DNA from: Zhengitettix transpicula
Lineage: Eukaryota > Arthropoda > Insecta > Orthoptera > Tetrigidae
Direction of reading: 5' to 3'
Assembly: GCA_037074705.1 (NCBI GenBank)
Contig: CM073594.1
Coordinates: forward strand, 80,973,009-81,037,008
DNA: 64,000 nucleotides
Position 1 is the first letter of the stretch, and each line of letters opens with the position of its first letter. The notes below the pieces were generated by a model. It was not told the DNA's origin. It searched no databases and worked only from the letters and a program-made list of their open reading frames with translations. Position numbers and translations under genes: made by a program. Below, piece by piece: positions 35,532 to 46,465 of this stretch.

Positions 35532-36702
35532 AATAATCAAAATTACATTAAAAGAAATAATTAAATGGTATGATTCTGCCTCACGTTGGTGAAGCCAAAA
35601 TATAATAATCAAATCAAATTACTTTATTCAATGGTTGGGCACACGTTGAGGCGCCAAAATGTAATACACAACAACTGATTAATTAAATCAATGGTTGACT
35701 ACACGTTGATGCGCCAAAATGTAATACTCAAATAATTAAATGAATTATTATGTTTAATTAAAGGATTAATTTATTTATTAAATTTTAAGTGAAAGGATGT
35801 TAAATAATTACAGAATTTAAACATCAGAAAACAATTAATTTATTTAAAGTAATACTAACAAATTTTCTTGTTGTGATTGTTCTACATTCGTGCCCCCACT
35901 ATTTTGCAAACTTATCTACTCTCGCCTCAGGGTCGTTTATTGGGCCTTTTATATAAAGAACAACCTTTTATTGCATTCAAATTAACAATTAAAATTTACC
36001 ACATTCAAAATAATTAGAACTAAACAGCAAAAAGAACGTGAATCCTAAATCTGACGATTTGATCTTTATTTAACGTTTACAATAATTTTTTTAAAATTTC
36101 TCTCTCTACTTACAGTTTTCTTTACTGGTACCAGGCATTCGTTTGGGCTATTTGATACACTGTACACTATTCACATATAACAGGCCATCATTTCACAGAA
36201 TTAAATTCGTTTCAAAATCACTGTCGATAACTTTTGTATCTTTCACCTGGAACTATTACTCCGTACAACACTGTGGACCTGTACATTAAGTCTCTCTCTC
36301 TCTCTCCAGCAAATATTGTAGTTCTCGTTCAGATCAAGGGTCAATCAGCATGTTATCAACTCCTTCTCGATGAAATTTTGTAACAGTATTTACTTGTTGA
36401 ATTTCAACCTGTGGCTTTACTTATTGAAAAACTTTCCTGCGACCGTTACTTGATCTAATTCTATGTCCAACCTTTACTCGATGAAATTCTGTGTGCAGCT
36501 GCTGTTAATGAAATTCTCCCTGCTACTACTCAATTAAATTCTGTGTGCAACTCCAGTTGTGCGGCCCGTTGCTTAAACGCTCGCCGCCGACAAAGACTCG
36601 CCTGTACATGTTTACCCATTGTTGTGTTTATATTCTCGCCGTTAACAATTTACTGCAATTTCCCAACTATTAAATCTATAATTGCCTCTAGTTATTATTA
36701 TA
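35529..36702 (-). mobile_element. Solo LTR I with three PBS-like units
   Basis: Left end TGTAATAATC, right end ATTATA (decayed ATTACA), with ATAT on both sides. The LTR 3' end (left) carries three units. The complement of the second reads TTTTGGCGCCTCAACGTGTG, the closest match here to a tRNA-Lys primer-binding site. The others are at 35578-35597 and 35697-35715. The donor-like GTAAGT (complement near 36110) precedes GGTACCAG in this orientation. Confidence 0.8.
36291..36306. repeat. (CT)n tract inside LTR I
   Basis: Eight CT units. Confidence 0.9.
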
Positions 36703-36709
36703 ATATATA

Positions 36710-37625
36710 CGTTGTTCTAAAATGCTTTTCAATTTAGTTTCAAACATAAAAGTAAAATAAAAATTTCAATTTTAATTTTAATTGAGATTAATGAAATGAC
36801 GTGCAATATAAATCAAAATGTAATATAAATAAAAAATTGTGAGCAATGAAAGCTGTTTTATACCTATATTAATTAAAAATTTAAGTACATAAAACTCATC
36901 CTGAGACTACTCTGCATCTGGTGCGTGGGTTAACTTCCAAATCAACGTTTCATCCAGATTTTTACACATCAACATTCTCCTTCAAATCAAAAACTGTCCA
37001 CGCATGAATTTATATAGACACAAAACTAGTTCAAATTAGCTTTCTAAAAATGTCAATTTCTGAAGATACACTAAAACTGTTCAATAACTCCTTCAGAACT
37101 GCCAAAAAGACTATTTAAGATCCTTCTTGTAAACTCTTTATCACGGTGTACCCCTGAAAATGCCACAAAAAGTCTTTTAGAACTCACTTCGCTGGTCCTC
37201 TGTAGCCCATTTCCAAACTTCGTGGCCGTCTCAAATGCCTCCTTCATCTTGTGTCTCTTCCAATCCCAATTTATCTTTTTGTTCAAATCTGTCGTCCTAC
37301 GGCGTCTCCCAACATGCCGGACCAATTGATGTCACTAAATTTTCCAGAGTCGGTGTTCATTGTTCGAGGTCGGTGACTCATATTTTTCTTACATGGCGCC
37401 CGCCAGACTGTAATCTGAGCTCCTTGTCTCACCAGGAAACACGTCCATCCTTTGCCTCCGTCAGACTGTCTACACTCTTGTGAATTTCTCTCATTATTCC
37501 TGGCACAAAGCGAATTTTATATACTGCCTAAAATTTCATTTTAAGCGACAAAAATATTACCATTACAAATCAAATTTACAATATCAAATGATTAAATTTT
37601 ATGTATAATATGAGATGAGGATTTT
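36710..37625. other. Unidentified; PBS-like TGGCGCCCG at 37394
   Basis: The segment at 37080-37500 is GC-richer. TTTTTCTTACA directly precedes TGGCGCCCGCCAGACTG, resembling an LTR end next to a lysine-tRNA PBS. No matching LTR start or gag frame was found. The overlapping frames 37071-37325 (minus) and 37235-37483 (plus) are unrecognised. Confidence 0.25.
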
Positions 37626-37630
37626 CTAGT

Positions 37631-37928
37631 TATCCATGAGATGTATTACTTAGTAAGATTAAAAGTAAATGTATCGAAGATGACGATACGTGAATTTACT
37701 AGAAAGTCACCAAATTGTGAATATAAGCATTTCTGTTCCTTTCCTTTTCATTAACGGAACGGTTGAACATTTTATTTGTATTTGTTTTATCATCATTAAT
37801 ACCCTCCAGACTTATAATGTGTCAAAAAGACTATTTGAAGTAATAATTCTATTAAATTAATAGGAATCTCACAAATAGCCGAAGCGTTCTTTTATTTTTT
37901 AGATCACAATATTAATTTCTATATTTAT
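37631..37928 (+). repeat. 300-bp direct repeat, left copy
   Basis: Matches 41111-41409 in the same orientation over its whole length at roughly 90 % identity by eye. Shared strings include GACGATACGTGAATTTACTA and AATAGCCGAAGCGTTCTTTT. The pair brackets the tandem array and its DNA element. Confidence 0.85.
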
Positions 37929-37929
37929 T

Positions 37930-38950
37930 TTTGTTTATTATTTATTTCCTCACTACGTCAAGAAATAGTTAAGAGTTTTTAGTGAAAATAGTAAATTTTC
38001 TTTCTTGGTTTTCAACCAGTTCCCTAAAAGCTTAGTTCTGTAACCTTCCTGTTATTCTTCAATTTCGGAAGAATATTTAATTTTACGAAAAATATAAGTA
38101 AATTTTAAAACTATTGTGCGGAAAATTTTCCTGATGATGATGCCATATCGAAACTTGGGATTTTAATGCAAACTGACACTTTTTATTGATATTTCGGAAC
38201 TTTTATGTTACTAATTTAATTTCAATTTTCATTTACCGACCGCGAAGGCCAAAAATTGTCTGATCTCACTGCTACGAATTCTGAACACTTTTTGTGTTTC
38301 GGAAATAAATTTATCACCCGAAAATGTCTAGTGTCATCGGAAGGTAATGGTGCAGATCATAAATTTCAATACCCTTCATCCTCGCCGATCATTCCCAGAT
38401 CCGTGGTGTCATTTCAGAAGACTGACAGAGACCATGTGATTTTAATTTACACTGAAGCAGGATGCCAATAACGACAAGGGTATTGATCCCAGATTCGCTC
38501 TCCCACGCGAGCGAGGGGAGGTGACCGGCATTCGTGGCTCCGACGGTATGCGCTGGCGGCGAGATCAAAGGCCAAAGCTATTGCCAGCCAGTTAGCACGG
38601 GCCTGGGGCGAAACAAGCTCATTCCACGACCTCACCCGCAATTGACAACCTCTTTTTCATTCTCGCTCACTATGGACGCTCAATGCGAAACATACACTGA
38701 AACTATTATGAAAGGAAACCTCTACTTACGAATAAATGCCGTTGAACGTTATTTCAATTGAGTGTCACATCCAATCTGTTACAGGAATAATAGTAGTTCA
38801 GTAAATTATTGATCACTGGGTAGTAGACAATAACACAAATTTTTTGTAAAAAAGTTTTGTAATTAAAATATTTTGCTTATGTTTGTACTTCAAGCCATTA
38901 TTGTATTTGTAATGAAACTTGACTCAAACATATTCCCTAGTCCCAAAAAT
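37930..38950. other. No gene; hammerhead-like motif at 38131-38154
   Basis: CTGATGA (38131-38137), a 12-nt potential GAT/ATC stem-loop and GAAAC (38150-38154) echo the motif at 16369, with one extra base in the core. The GC-rich block at 38470-38640 holds overlapping short frames with no recognisable protein. Confidence 0.3.
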
Positions 38951-38962
38951 GCGGCGAGGACA

Positions 38963-40420
38963 ATCACTCCACCTATTCTGTTGAATACATAGTAGGAATT
39001 ACTAATTCCGTATTTTGAGCGGCCGTGCCGTGAGCGGACAACAGTCTCTTCCTCAATCCTGACCGCTGAGCGAGCAGTTATAAAGTTTTCCGAAGGGAAA
39101 CTTTATCAGTCTAATAATTTTTTTAAATTATCATTTCTGTAAAATATTGCTTTGTTGAAATATTTATAAACACATATTTTTAAATTAGATCATTTAATTG
39201 ACTTTACAACTCCTGAATTGGTTCTAATAAATTAGGGATTAAACATTGAAAATTTTATTTCTTTTATAATGTTTAAAAATTTTAATAAATAATAAATTTA
39301 TAACTAAACAGGCTTATGTTTTCATTTATTTAAGGACAATTACGTCTGATTGAAAATAATGAATAAAAAATAAAGCCAATTCAGCCCAAAAAAAAGTGTT
39401 TCTGAGTGCAGTTGTGTCGCTCTAGGCTTTTATTCGCACCGGAGGAAGGGACTATCACTCCACCTATTCTGTTGAATACATAGTAGGAATTACTAATTCC
39501 GTATTTTGAGCGGCCGTGCCGTGAGCGGACAACAGTCCCTTCCTCAATCCTGACCGCTGAGCGAGCAGTTATAAAGTTTTCCGAAGGGAAACTTTATCAG
39601 TCTAATAATTTTTTTAAATTATCATTTTTGTAAAATATTGCTTTGTTGAAATATTTATAAACACATATCTTAAAATTAGATCATTTAATTGACTTTACAA
39701 CTCCTGAATAAGTCCTAATAAATTAAGGATTAAACATTGAGAATTTTATTTCTATTATAATGTTTAAAAATTTTAATAAATAATAAATTTATAACTAAAC
39801 AGGCTTATGTTTTCATTTATTTAAGGACAATTACGTCTCATTGAAAATAATGAATAAAAAAGAAAGCCAATTCAGACCAAAAAAAGTGTTTCTGAGTGCA
39901 GTTGTGTCGCTCTAGGCTTTTATTCGCACCGGTGGAAGGGACTATCACTCCACCTATTCTGTTGAATACATAGTAGAAATTACTAATTCCGTATTTTGAG
40001 CGGACGTGCCGTGAGCGGACAACAGTCCCTTCCTCAATCCTGACCGCTGAGCGAGCAGTTATAAAGTTTTCCGAAGGGCAACTTTATCAGTCTTTAATAA
40101 TTATTTTAAATTATCATTTTTGTTAAATATAAGCTTTGTTGAAATATTTATAAACACATATCATAAAATTAGATCATTTAATTGACTTTACAACTCCTGA
40201 AAAGTCCTAATAAATTAGGGATTAAACATTGAGCATTTTATTTCTATTATAATGTTTAAAAATTTTAATAAATAATAAATTTATAACTAAACAGGTTTAT
40301 GTTTTCATTTATTTAATGACAAATACGTCTGATTGAAAATAATGAATAAAAAAGAAAGCCAATTGAGACAAAAAAAAGTGTTTCTGAGTGCAGTTGCTTT
40401 TATTCGCACCGGAGGAAAGG
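38963..40420 (+). repeat. Tandem array, three units of about 490 bp
   Basis: Unit starts at 38963, 39451 and 39944, each ATCACTCCACCTATTCTGTT. Every unit contains the terminal inverted repeat of a DNA element (CCGTATTTTGAGCGGCCGTG, then GACCGCTGAGCGAGCAGTTA) and its inner sequence through GAGTGCAGTTG. Units 1 and 2 are full length (488 and 493 bp). The third passes into the element's other half. Confidence 0.9.
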
Positions 40421-40786
40421 GACAAGGATACCAGAAACGTTGTGTGGTATTTATATTATCACTTTTATATCCGAATTGGCTATCTTTCTTATTCATGACG
40501 TCAGATAAATACAACTCTTAAAAGATTTGTATCTTAATTGATTTATAATAATATTTATTAAACGAATGACTACCAATTGGAACAGTTTCCATGTTATAGA
40601 CAGAGATAGAAGTTATAAATCCAGATAAGTTTGAGAAATGTTATCCATTACATTCACTTAATGTTAAAACCAAGGCTGATAAAGTTGTTATTCGGAAATC
40701 TTTGTACCTGCTCGCTTAGCGGTCAGGGTTATGAAGTGACTGTTTTCCGCTCATGACACGGCCGCTCAAAATACGACACGGTAGAG
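39008..40786. mobile_element. TIR DNA element with triplicated left half
   Basis: Right inverted repeat at 40545-40786: TTGGAACAGTTTCCATG inward, then GCTCGCTTAGCGGTCAGG and ACACGGCCGCTCAAAATACG outward. The complementary left end occurs three times, once per unit of the tandem array. It is the same family as the elements at 20.86-21.78 and 52.96-53.41 kb. No transposase frame; the open frames at 40305-40521 fall in low-complexity inner sequence. Confidence 0.75.
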
Positions 40787-41105
40787 ACAGCACTCTTAAA
40801 TTGTGAACTTAAAAACATGACGTCTCTGTTGGAGTTAATTATTAAAATAATAGAATCATTTTTTCGGCCATGGAAGTTGTTGCAGGTTCCGTCATGTGGC
40901 AGAAATAAGAGCGGAACTTAGAAATCTTTGAAGCAGGATGCCATTGACTGTCCCTTTCGCTCGGGAGATACCACTGTAACGAAAAATTATACTTTATACG
41001 TAAATTCATCGATATTTTGGTTTTTAGAGTATTTGGAATAAACTTGAACGTGTTTCTTTACCATGTATAACAGCTGAAGAGGACCAAAATATACGTTAGG
41101 AACGT
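40787..41105. other. No feature seen
   Basis: Non-repetitive AT-rich DNA between the DNA element and the right copy of the 300-bp direct repeat. Confidence 0.35.
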
Positions 41106-41110
41106 AGATT

Positions 41111-41409
41111 TCTATTCATGAGACGTATTACTTAGTAAGATTAAAATTCAATGTATTGGAGACGACGATACGTGAATTTACTAGAACGTCACAAAATTGT
41201 GAATATAACCATTTATGTTCCTTTATTTTTCATTAACGGTACGATTGTGCATTTTATTCGTATTTTTTTATCACCATTAATACATTCCAGACTTATAATG
41301 AGTCAAAATTCCTATTTGAAGTAATAATTCTATTAAATTAATAGGAATCTCAGAAATAGCCGAAGCGTTCTTTTATTTTTTAGATCACAATATTAATTTC
41401 TATATTTAT
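41111..41409 (+). repeat. 300-bp direct repeat, right copy
   Basis: Partner of 37631-37928. The spacing between copies is about 3.5 kb. Confidence 0.85.
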
Positions 41410-41544
41410 GTATATAAACAGGGTAACCGAAGGATGCCTCTGAATTTCACTCAAAATTTATTTAGATAATTAATGAAACTATTTACAAATTATTTATAAC
41501 ATTCCACTTACTACAATGTACAGCTGACAATTTCCTAAATTACT

Positions 41545-41720
41545 GCTTGACATCTCAGAGCCCCCGGGTTCGAATCCCAGTGAGAGCATGTATGTTGTGT
41601 TGTGTGTTTCCATACTAAGAACCCCCACACAAATTAGTTTCACTGCAAAGTGAAATACTACAGAGTTCAACTAAAGTCGCTTAGCCACAATAAACAGAAA
41701 AGTAAGAAAGTCCTAAATTA
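41545..41720 (+). mobile_element. SINE or tRNA-like relic
   Basis: CCCCGGGTTCGAATCCCAG contains a perfect tRNA B box (GGTTCGAATCC, 41567-41577) and a T-arm-like palindrome. No acceptor stem or A box was found, and a GT-rich then A-rich tail follows. It is unlike the SINE at 12.8 kb, so it may be a second family. Confidence 0.45.
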
Positions 41721-41804
41721 AGGATAAAACGTTGTGAAATTATATTTTTATCAAATAATTAAACTAATCTGGATTGAAACTTCTGGACAATGGTGTGAAA
41801 TTAT

Positions 41805-42285
41805 TATTGAGATTAATTGGGTATTCCATTGTCTTGGAGGAGAAAAAATTGAGAAAGAAAATAAAAGGAATGAAAAGCCAAGAAACAGGGGAAAAAAAGA
41901 AAGGAAGAAAGAGGCAGGTCAAACAAAATAAAACGAAAGGAAAGCCAATAAACAAGCAAAATGGAAAGAAAGAGTCAGGTCAAAGAGATGACGGGAATGA
42001 TCGTCTAGAAGATCAGAAAGATGCTGTAGGCATATACTCCAAGCGAAGAAAACAAATCGTTTCTTTCACATTCTTTCCGTTTTTCTTGTTTCCTTTGTTT
42101 TCTTCGCTTGGAGTATATCTCTACATCTCTTTCTGATCTTCTAGATGATCATTCCCGTCATCTCTTTCGCCTGACTCTTTCTTTCCAGTTTTCTTGTTTA
42201 TTGGCTTTCCATTCGTTTTATTTTCCTTTTTCTTTCTCATTTTTTCTACTCCAAAACAATGGAATACCCGATTAATCTCAATAAC
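41805..42285. repeat. 480-bp inverted repeat (long hairpin)
   Basis: The left arm from GAGATTAATTGGGTATTCCA (41808) pairs with the right arm ending at 42281. The arms read inward through GGAAAGCCAATAAACAAG, AAAGAAAGAGTCAGG, AGATGACGGGAATGATC and ATACTCCAAGCGAAGAAAAC to a loop of about 45 bp. The left arm is purine-rich and the right pyrimidine-rich. The left arm is about 55 bp longer owing to an internal duplication. The Lys-rich open frame at 41774-42136 follows from the purine-rich arm and is unlikely to be a gene. Confidence 0.88.
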
Positions 42286-42289
42286 AATA

Positions 42290-42640
42290 AAAAAAATAAT
42301 AATAAAACTACATTTAAATTATTTTTTTCTGACTAAGATTCTTCTTGCCTTAGGTTATCTGGAGCCGATAAAATTTTAAAACCGAATGTCTCGTATAACA
42401 AGTCTTTTATCGATATAAGACTGTTATGACGTGGGTATAAATTTAATATACAAACGTGACTAACGTAGATTTATCTGTTTAGTATAAAATTCATTTCTGG
42501 CGATTTTTCAATATTTTTTTCTATCAACTCATTCAGGATTTCCTAATGAATTTTAAATCAGTCTAATAACTGGAATTCCGCTATATTAAGACTAATTTCT
42601 TCTTATTTATGCCTGGCAAAAATTTATAGCAACACGTAGG
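42290..42640. other. No feature seen
   Basis: AT-rich DNA between the hairpin and mariner 1. Confidence 0.4.
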
Positions 42641-42646
42641 TGTGCA

Positions 42647-43762
42647 CGAGGGTGGTCTGAAAAGTTTCCAACCTCAGCATGAAGATGGCAGCAGTCATCA
42701 ACAAAAGCTGTGTGTGTTGCGCATGTCTTGAAAGGTTCTCCCGAAAATTTTGGACGCACAGTTGTCATTTGACAATCGATTGAGTGAACCAGTGTAAGTG
42801 TTTTTGTGAACTGGAAAAAAAAATCTAGTACAGAGCAGTCATTAAATATTTGTTTTTGAAAGGTAATACGCCTACGAAAACCAAAGACGAGTTGGACGTT
42901 GTGTACGGGCACTCTGCACCATCATTTATTATTATGAAATTTTTGGCAGCTTAATTTAAACGTGGTCGTACCAGCTTCGGAGACGACGAACGTTCGGGAC
43001 GGCAGAGAACTGCAACCACTGACGACAACATCGCTCAAGTTCACCAAATAGCCCTAGACGACCGACGAATTCAAGTGAGAGAGACAGCAGAGGCTATGAA
43101 TATTTCCAATGAACGTGTTTGTCACATATTGAAACCGCGTTTGCTTACCTTAGATTGAATAAACGTTTCCAACGCTCTGTTGCCGCAGTTTAGGAGCAAT
43201 AATTCAGAGTTTAACTATTGTACATTAATCTTTGACACACCATTATACTCCTGAAACACAAATACAGGCAGAACAGTGGATTGCAAAGTGGCACTCGGCT
43301 CCAAAAAAATTAAGAAAAGTCGTTTTTTCCAGCTGGGAAAGTGATGGCGACTGTTTTTCTTCGGTTATCGTACTTGATTATCTTAGGTAAAGGAAAAACC
43401 CATTACAGAAGCAAAATTGCACATCCTTACTGACAAGCTACAGTCAGAAATTGCGGAAGAAAGGATAGATTTACAGACACAACATATCATGGTGAAAATC
43501 CATGAATTAGGGTTGGAACTGGTTGACCACCCTCATAACCAGATCTATCACTAAGCTAAATGTTGTCCTCGGAGAACAAAAAATATAGTCAAATGATTAT
43601 TTTGCAGAGAAAGAGACCGAATGTTATTAAAAGAAATGGGAGCATCGCTGGGGAAAGTTTGGAGACTTACCATGTTGAAACTATGTTAAGAAAAAAAATT
43701 AAAAACTGGAATAAAAATGAATTGTACTTTTGTTAGGACGGAAAATTTTCAGGCCACCCTCG
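42647..43762 (+). mobile_element. Mariner element 1, degenerate
   Basis: TIRs: CGAGGGTGGTCTGAAAAGTT at left; the complement of CCTGAAAATTTTCC... and CCACCCTCG at right, next to TA (43763-43764). The left TA is mutated to CA. The decayed transposase (a DD34D DNA-cutting enzyme) is recognisable from ERQQRL and HHYTPETQIQAEQWIAKWHS to the C-terminal KKWEHRWGK. It is heavily frameshifted, with stops throughout, and has lost the VDETW and SPDL blocks. Confidence 0.8.
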
Positions 43763-44079
43763 TATAGAAGGATAATTTTACATCTTTTTATATTAATTAA
43801 TATCTTAAAACTGAACTCTATCTTTCTCTTTTGGAAATATCTCCTTGTATATTCATGTTAATGATCAGATATTAGGAATCTACTCCCGACTGGAGTATCA
43901 ATTGTTTGTCCCAAACTACAACCAAAAATGTAGGAACTAATTGGTGGTATTAATAATAATAATCAGTCCTGTCAGCCCTCTTTAGTGTCAGATGTGCACA
44001 TCCAGCAGAACACGAATTCCTCGGTCTCATTAAACACTTCCATTTGAAGGGTTGGACATCAACATAAATCAAAATCGAA

Positions 44080-45038
44080 TTGCATTACGTTCATGTTGAC
44101 TCTGCACCACCATTGCAGATCATTTACGTTTGGCTTAATGAGTTTAAAAGAGATCCCAGACGCACAGAAGATTAAACTCGCTTCGGCCGCCCAATTAAGG
44201 TCACCACTCAGGAAAACATCGAACAAGTTCACAATATCGTAATGGAAGATAGCAGACTAAAAGTACTTGAGGTTTCTGATGCCGTAGGCTTCTCAACTGA
44301 ACGAGATCATTTCATCCTCCATGATAAACTGGCCATGAAGCAGCTTTGAGCGCGATGGATGTCGCGACTGTTGACATTGGGCCATAAACGGATTCGGAAA
44401 GATATATGAAGGCTGAATCTAGTAACCTTTAGGCGTAACCCACAAGACAGATTCGTAACCGTCGATGAAACTCGGATCAATCACTACACTTCAGTGTCCA
44501 AAATACAATCAAAATAATGGATAAAAGCTGGCGGTGTCTTTTTGGATTCTCAGGGTAAAATCATCATAGATTTGAGAAGAGATTGGAGAAGATCACAACC
44601 ACATCTGGGCTCTATTATGCTGCTCTGTTAGATTTTTTGAAGCTGATTGAGAAAACATCAAGGTTGGCGTGCAATAAAGTGCTGTTTCACCCGGAAAATG
44701 CCTCAGCGCACAAAGCAGCAGTGTCAATAGCGAAAGTGTACGATTTGGAATTAGAATTGGTTTCTCATCCACCCTATTCACCAGACCTATCATCAAGTGA
44801 CTTCTTCTTGTTTCAGAACTTTTAAATTTGGCTTGGTGGGAAGAAGTTTTCGTCAAATGAGTAAGTAATCGAGGCCGTGACGGAGTATGTTAAAACCTAT
44901 TTTTGTGATGGGTTGAAATAATTGGAAACTGGGCCAAGTGTACAGCCAAGGAAGGAGACTATGGTGAGTAATAACGTAAGTTTTATTTAAAAAAATTGTT
45001 TGTGTTACATTTTTTCTTGACTTATGAAACAACCCTCG
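44080..45038 (+). mobile_element. Mariner element 2, degenerate
   Basis: The right end carries AACAACCCTCG then TA (45039-45040). The left TIR was not found. Transposase remains: DAVGFSTE in the helix-turn-helix region, FVTVDETRINHYT with the first catalytic Asp (about 44464), then in frame 44583-44825 FHPENASAHKAA and HPPYSPDLSSSDFF. The second catalytic Asp is replaced by Glu (PEN for DN), while the 34-residue spacing to the third Asp is kept. Stops and frameshifts make it inactive. It belongs to a different subfamily from mariners 1 and 3. Confidence 0.8.
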
Positions 45039-45039
45039 T

Positions 45040-45715
45040 ACATTATATTTAAGACTACACAATTCTTCATTATGTGTTTCAAGAGTGTTAAAACTTAGCT
45101 GCTTCATCTCGTTGAGAAGTGGAGACAAGTCAAGAGGGAAACTGGATGTGCGGAAGGAGATTGATTGATTCCCGATCATTGCCATCGGAGTCACGTTCAC
45201 GCGAAACAGATGGAAATGTACAAGGTTGAACGGGCGTCGGAATTGGATGTCGTGCGCCAGTTTGCAAACAGGGCGCCTGTACCGAATTAATGCAGCGTTG
45301 GAATCTGAAGGGAAAGAGATGGGATAAGCGAACAACGTTGTAATTGATCCCACGGATATTTCATTAACTACGCGAATATATTAGTGTGTAGATTAAACAC
45401 GAATAATAAGACGTAACTATTACACCATTTACGTTTGTCAAGAATTTAAAACAATTTGACAGTTTTATTTCAATGAAGAATCGTGTACAATTTTTGGTAT
45501 ACTTCCAAACTATTTTCTCCGCTAATTGATTTACCTAATATATTTAATTACACAATACTTTATAAAAACACGAGTACATATTAAGAACCCAAATTCAGAA
45601 CTGAATAATTTTTCATATGTATTTACATTCAAACCATTGTCTTATAGTCTTTGATTTTAAAACGGAATGATACGCACTAATACATTCTACCATCCAAATA
45701 AAAATAAAATACAAT
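45040..45715. other. No confident feature
   Basis: The minus-strand open frame 44853-45353 is largely antisense to mariner 2. The remainder is AT-rich without landmarks. Confidence 0.35.
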
Positions 45716-45723
45716 TAATCTCA

Positions 45724-46080
45724 ATAAGAAAAATGAGTATATAAAAGAAAAAACTTTATGATTTGTGGTACTTTAAAATTTCGCCGAAGAAAAGTACTCA
45801 TTACAATTAAAAGTAGATGCAAAGTACCCACTATTGTAAGCGCACCAAATATTTTAAAATAATGGTTTGCTATACTACATATATAGTATAGAGTTTGGGA
45901 ATTCCACAACAATACAAATAAAACACTTACTGTGCCGACCACGTGGGTAAAGGGGATGGATGACGTTTTACCAAGGTTGGGCATCATAAAAGTCAGAGAA
46001 AACGCTGTTGTTAGGCTTCTTCTCTTTGGAAATGTTGACATTTTAGCATTTTTTTCTTGTACATAATATGATAGTAACAC
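45724..46080 (-). CDS. Possible membrane-protein exon, unidentified
   Basis: A 119-codon frame with two to three hydrophobic stretches: roughly FTHVVGTVSVLFVLL, YFKIFGALTIVGTLHLLLIV and IIKFFLLYTHF. A pyrimidine-rich tract ending CTCTAG lies just upstream on the minus strand (about 46094-46108), so a 3' splice site is conceivable. The composition could suggest a seven-helix chemoreceptor fragment, but I see no diagnostic motif, and AT-rich DNA often gives such frames by chance. No second exon was found. Confidence 0.2.
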
Positions 46081-46089
46081 ATTATAGAG

Positions 46090-46460
46090 TACCTAGAGAA
46101 AGAATGCAAATCTTAATGCATCATCGAAGAAAAAGGACTTCGCGACTCGACGATCATCGAAGCAGAGGGACGCCGCTTGCCATTTCCTGAATAAAATATC
46201 TCGTAATAACGTCCCGGCCACATAAGAAAACCCTGCGATTTATTCTCTTGCAATTTCAAATTCAAATGACGTTTTATTTTAATTTGTTTCTAATACCACA
46301 ATTTTTTTGCCTTAAAATAGATTCAAACACAATATTTTGCGTTTCAAAACCTTGGCTCACACTTTACAAATGTCAGAAAATCTGTTTGAATAAAATACTT
46401 GTGAATCATATGGTAATTTAAAATCGTAGCTTATAATAAATTGTAACAAAATCCAGTTTT
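46090..46460. other. No feature seen
   Basis: AT-rich DNA up to the start of solo LTR J. Confidence 0.35.
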
Positions 46461-46465
46461 TATAT

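Noticed and set aside
41774..42136. Lys/Arg/Glu-rich frame resembling a nuclear protein
   Set aside because: The composition follows from the purine-rich arm of a long inverted repeat, and there is no domain.
44853..45353. 166-codon minus frame
   Set aside because: A third of it is antisense to mariner 2 and the rest lacks any motif.
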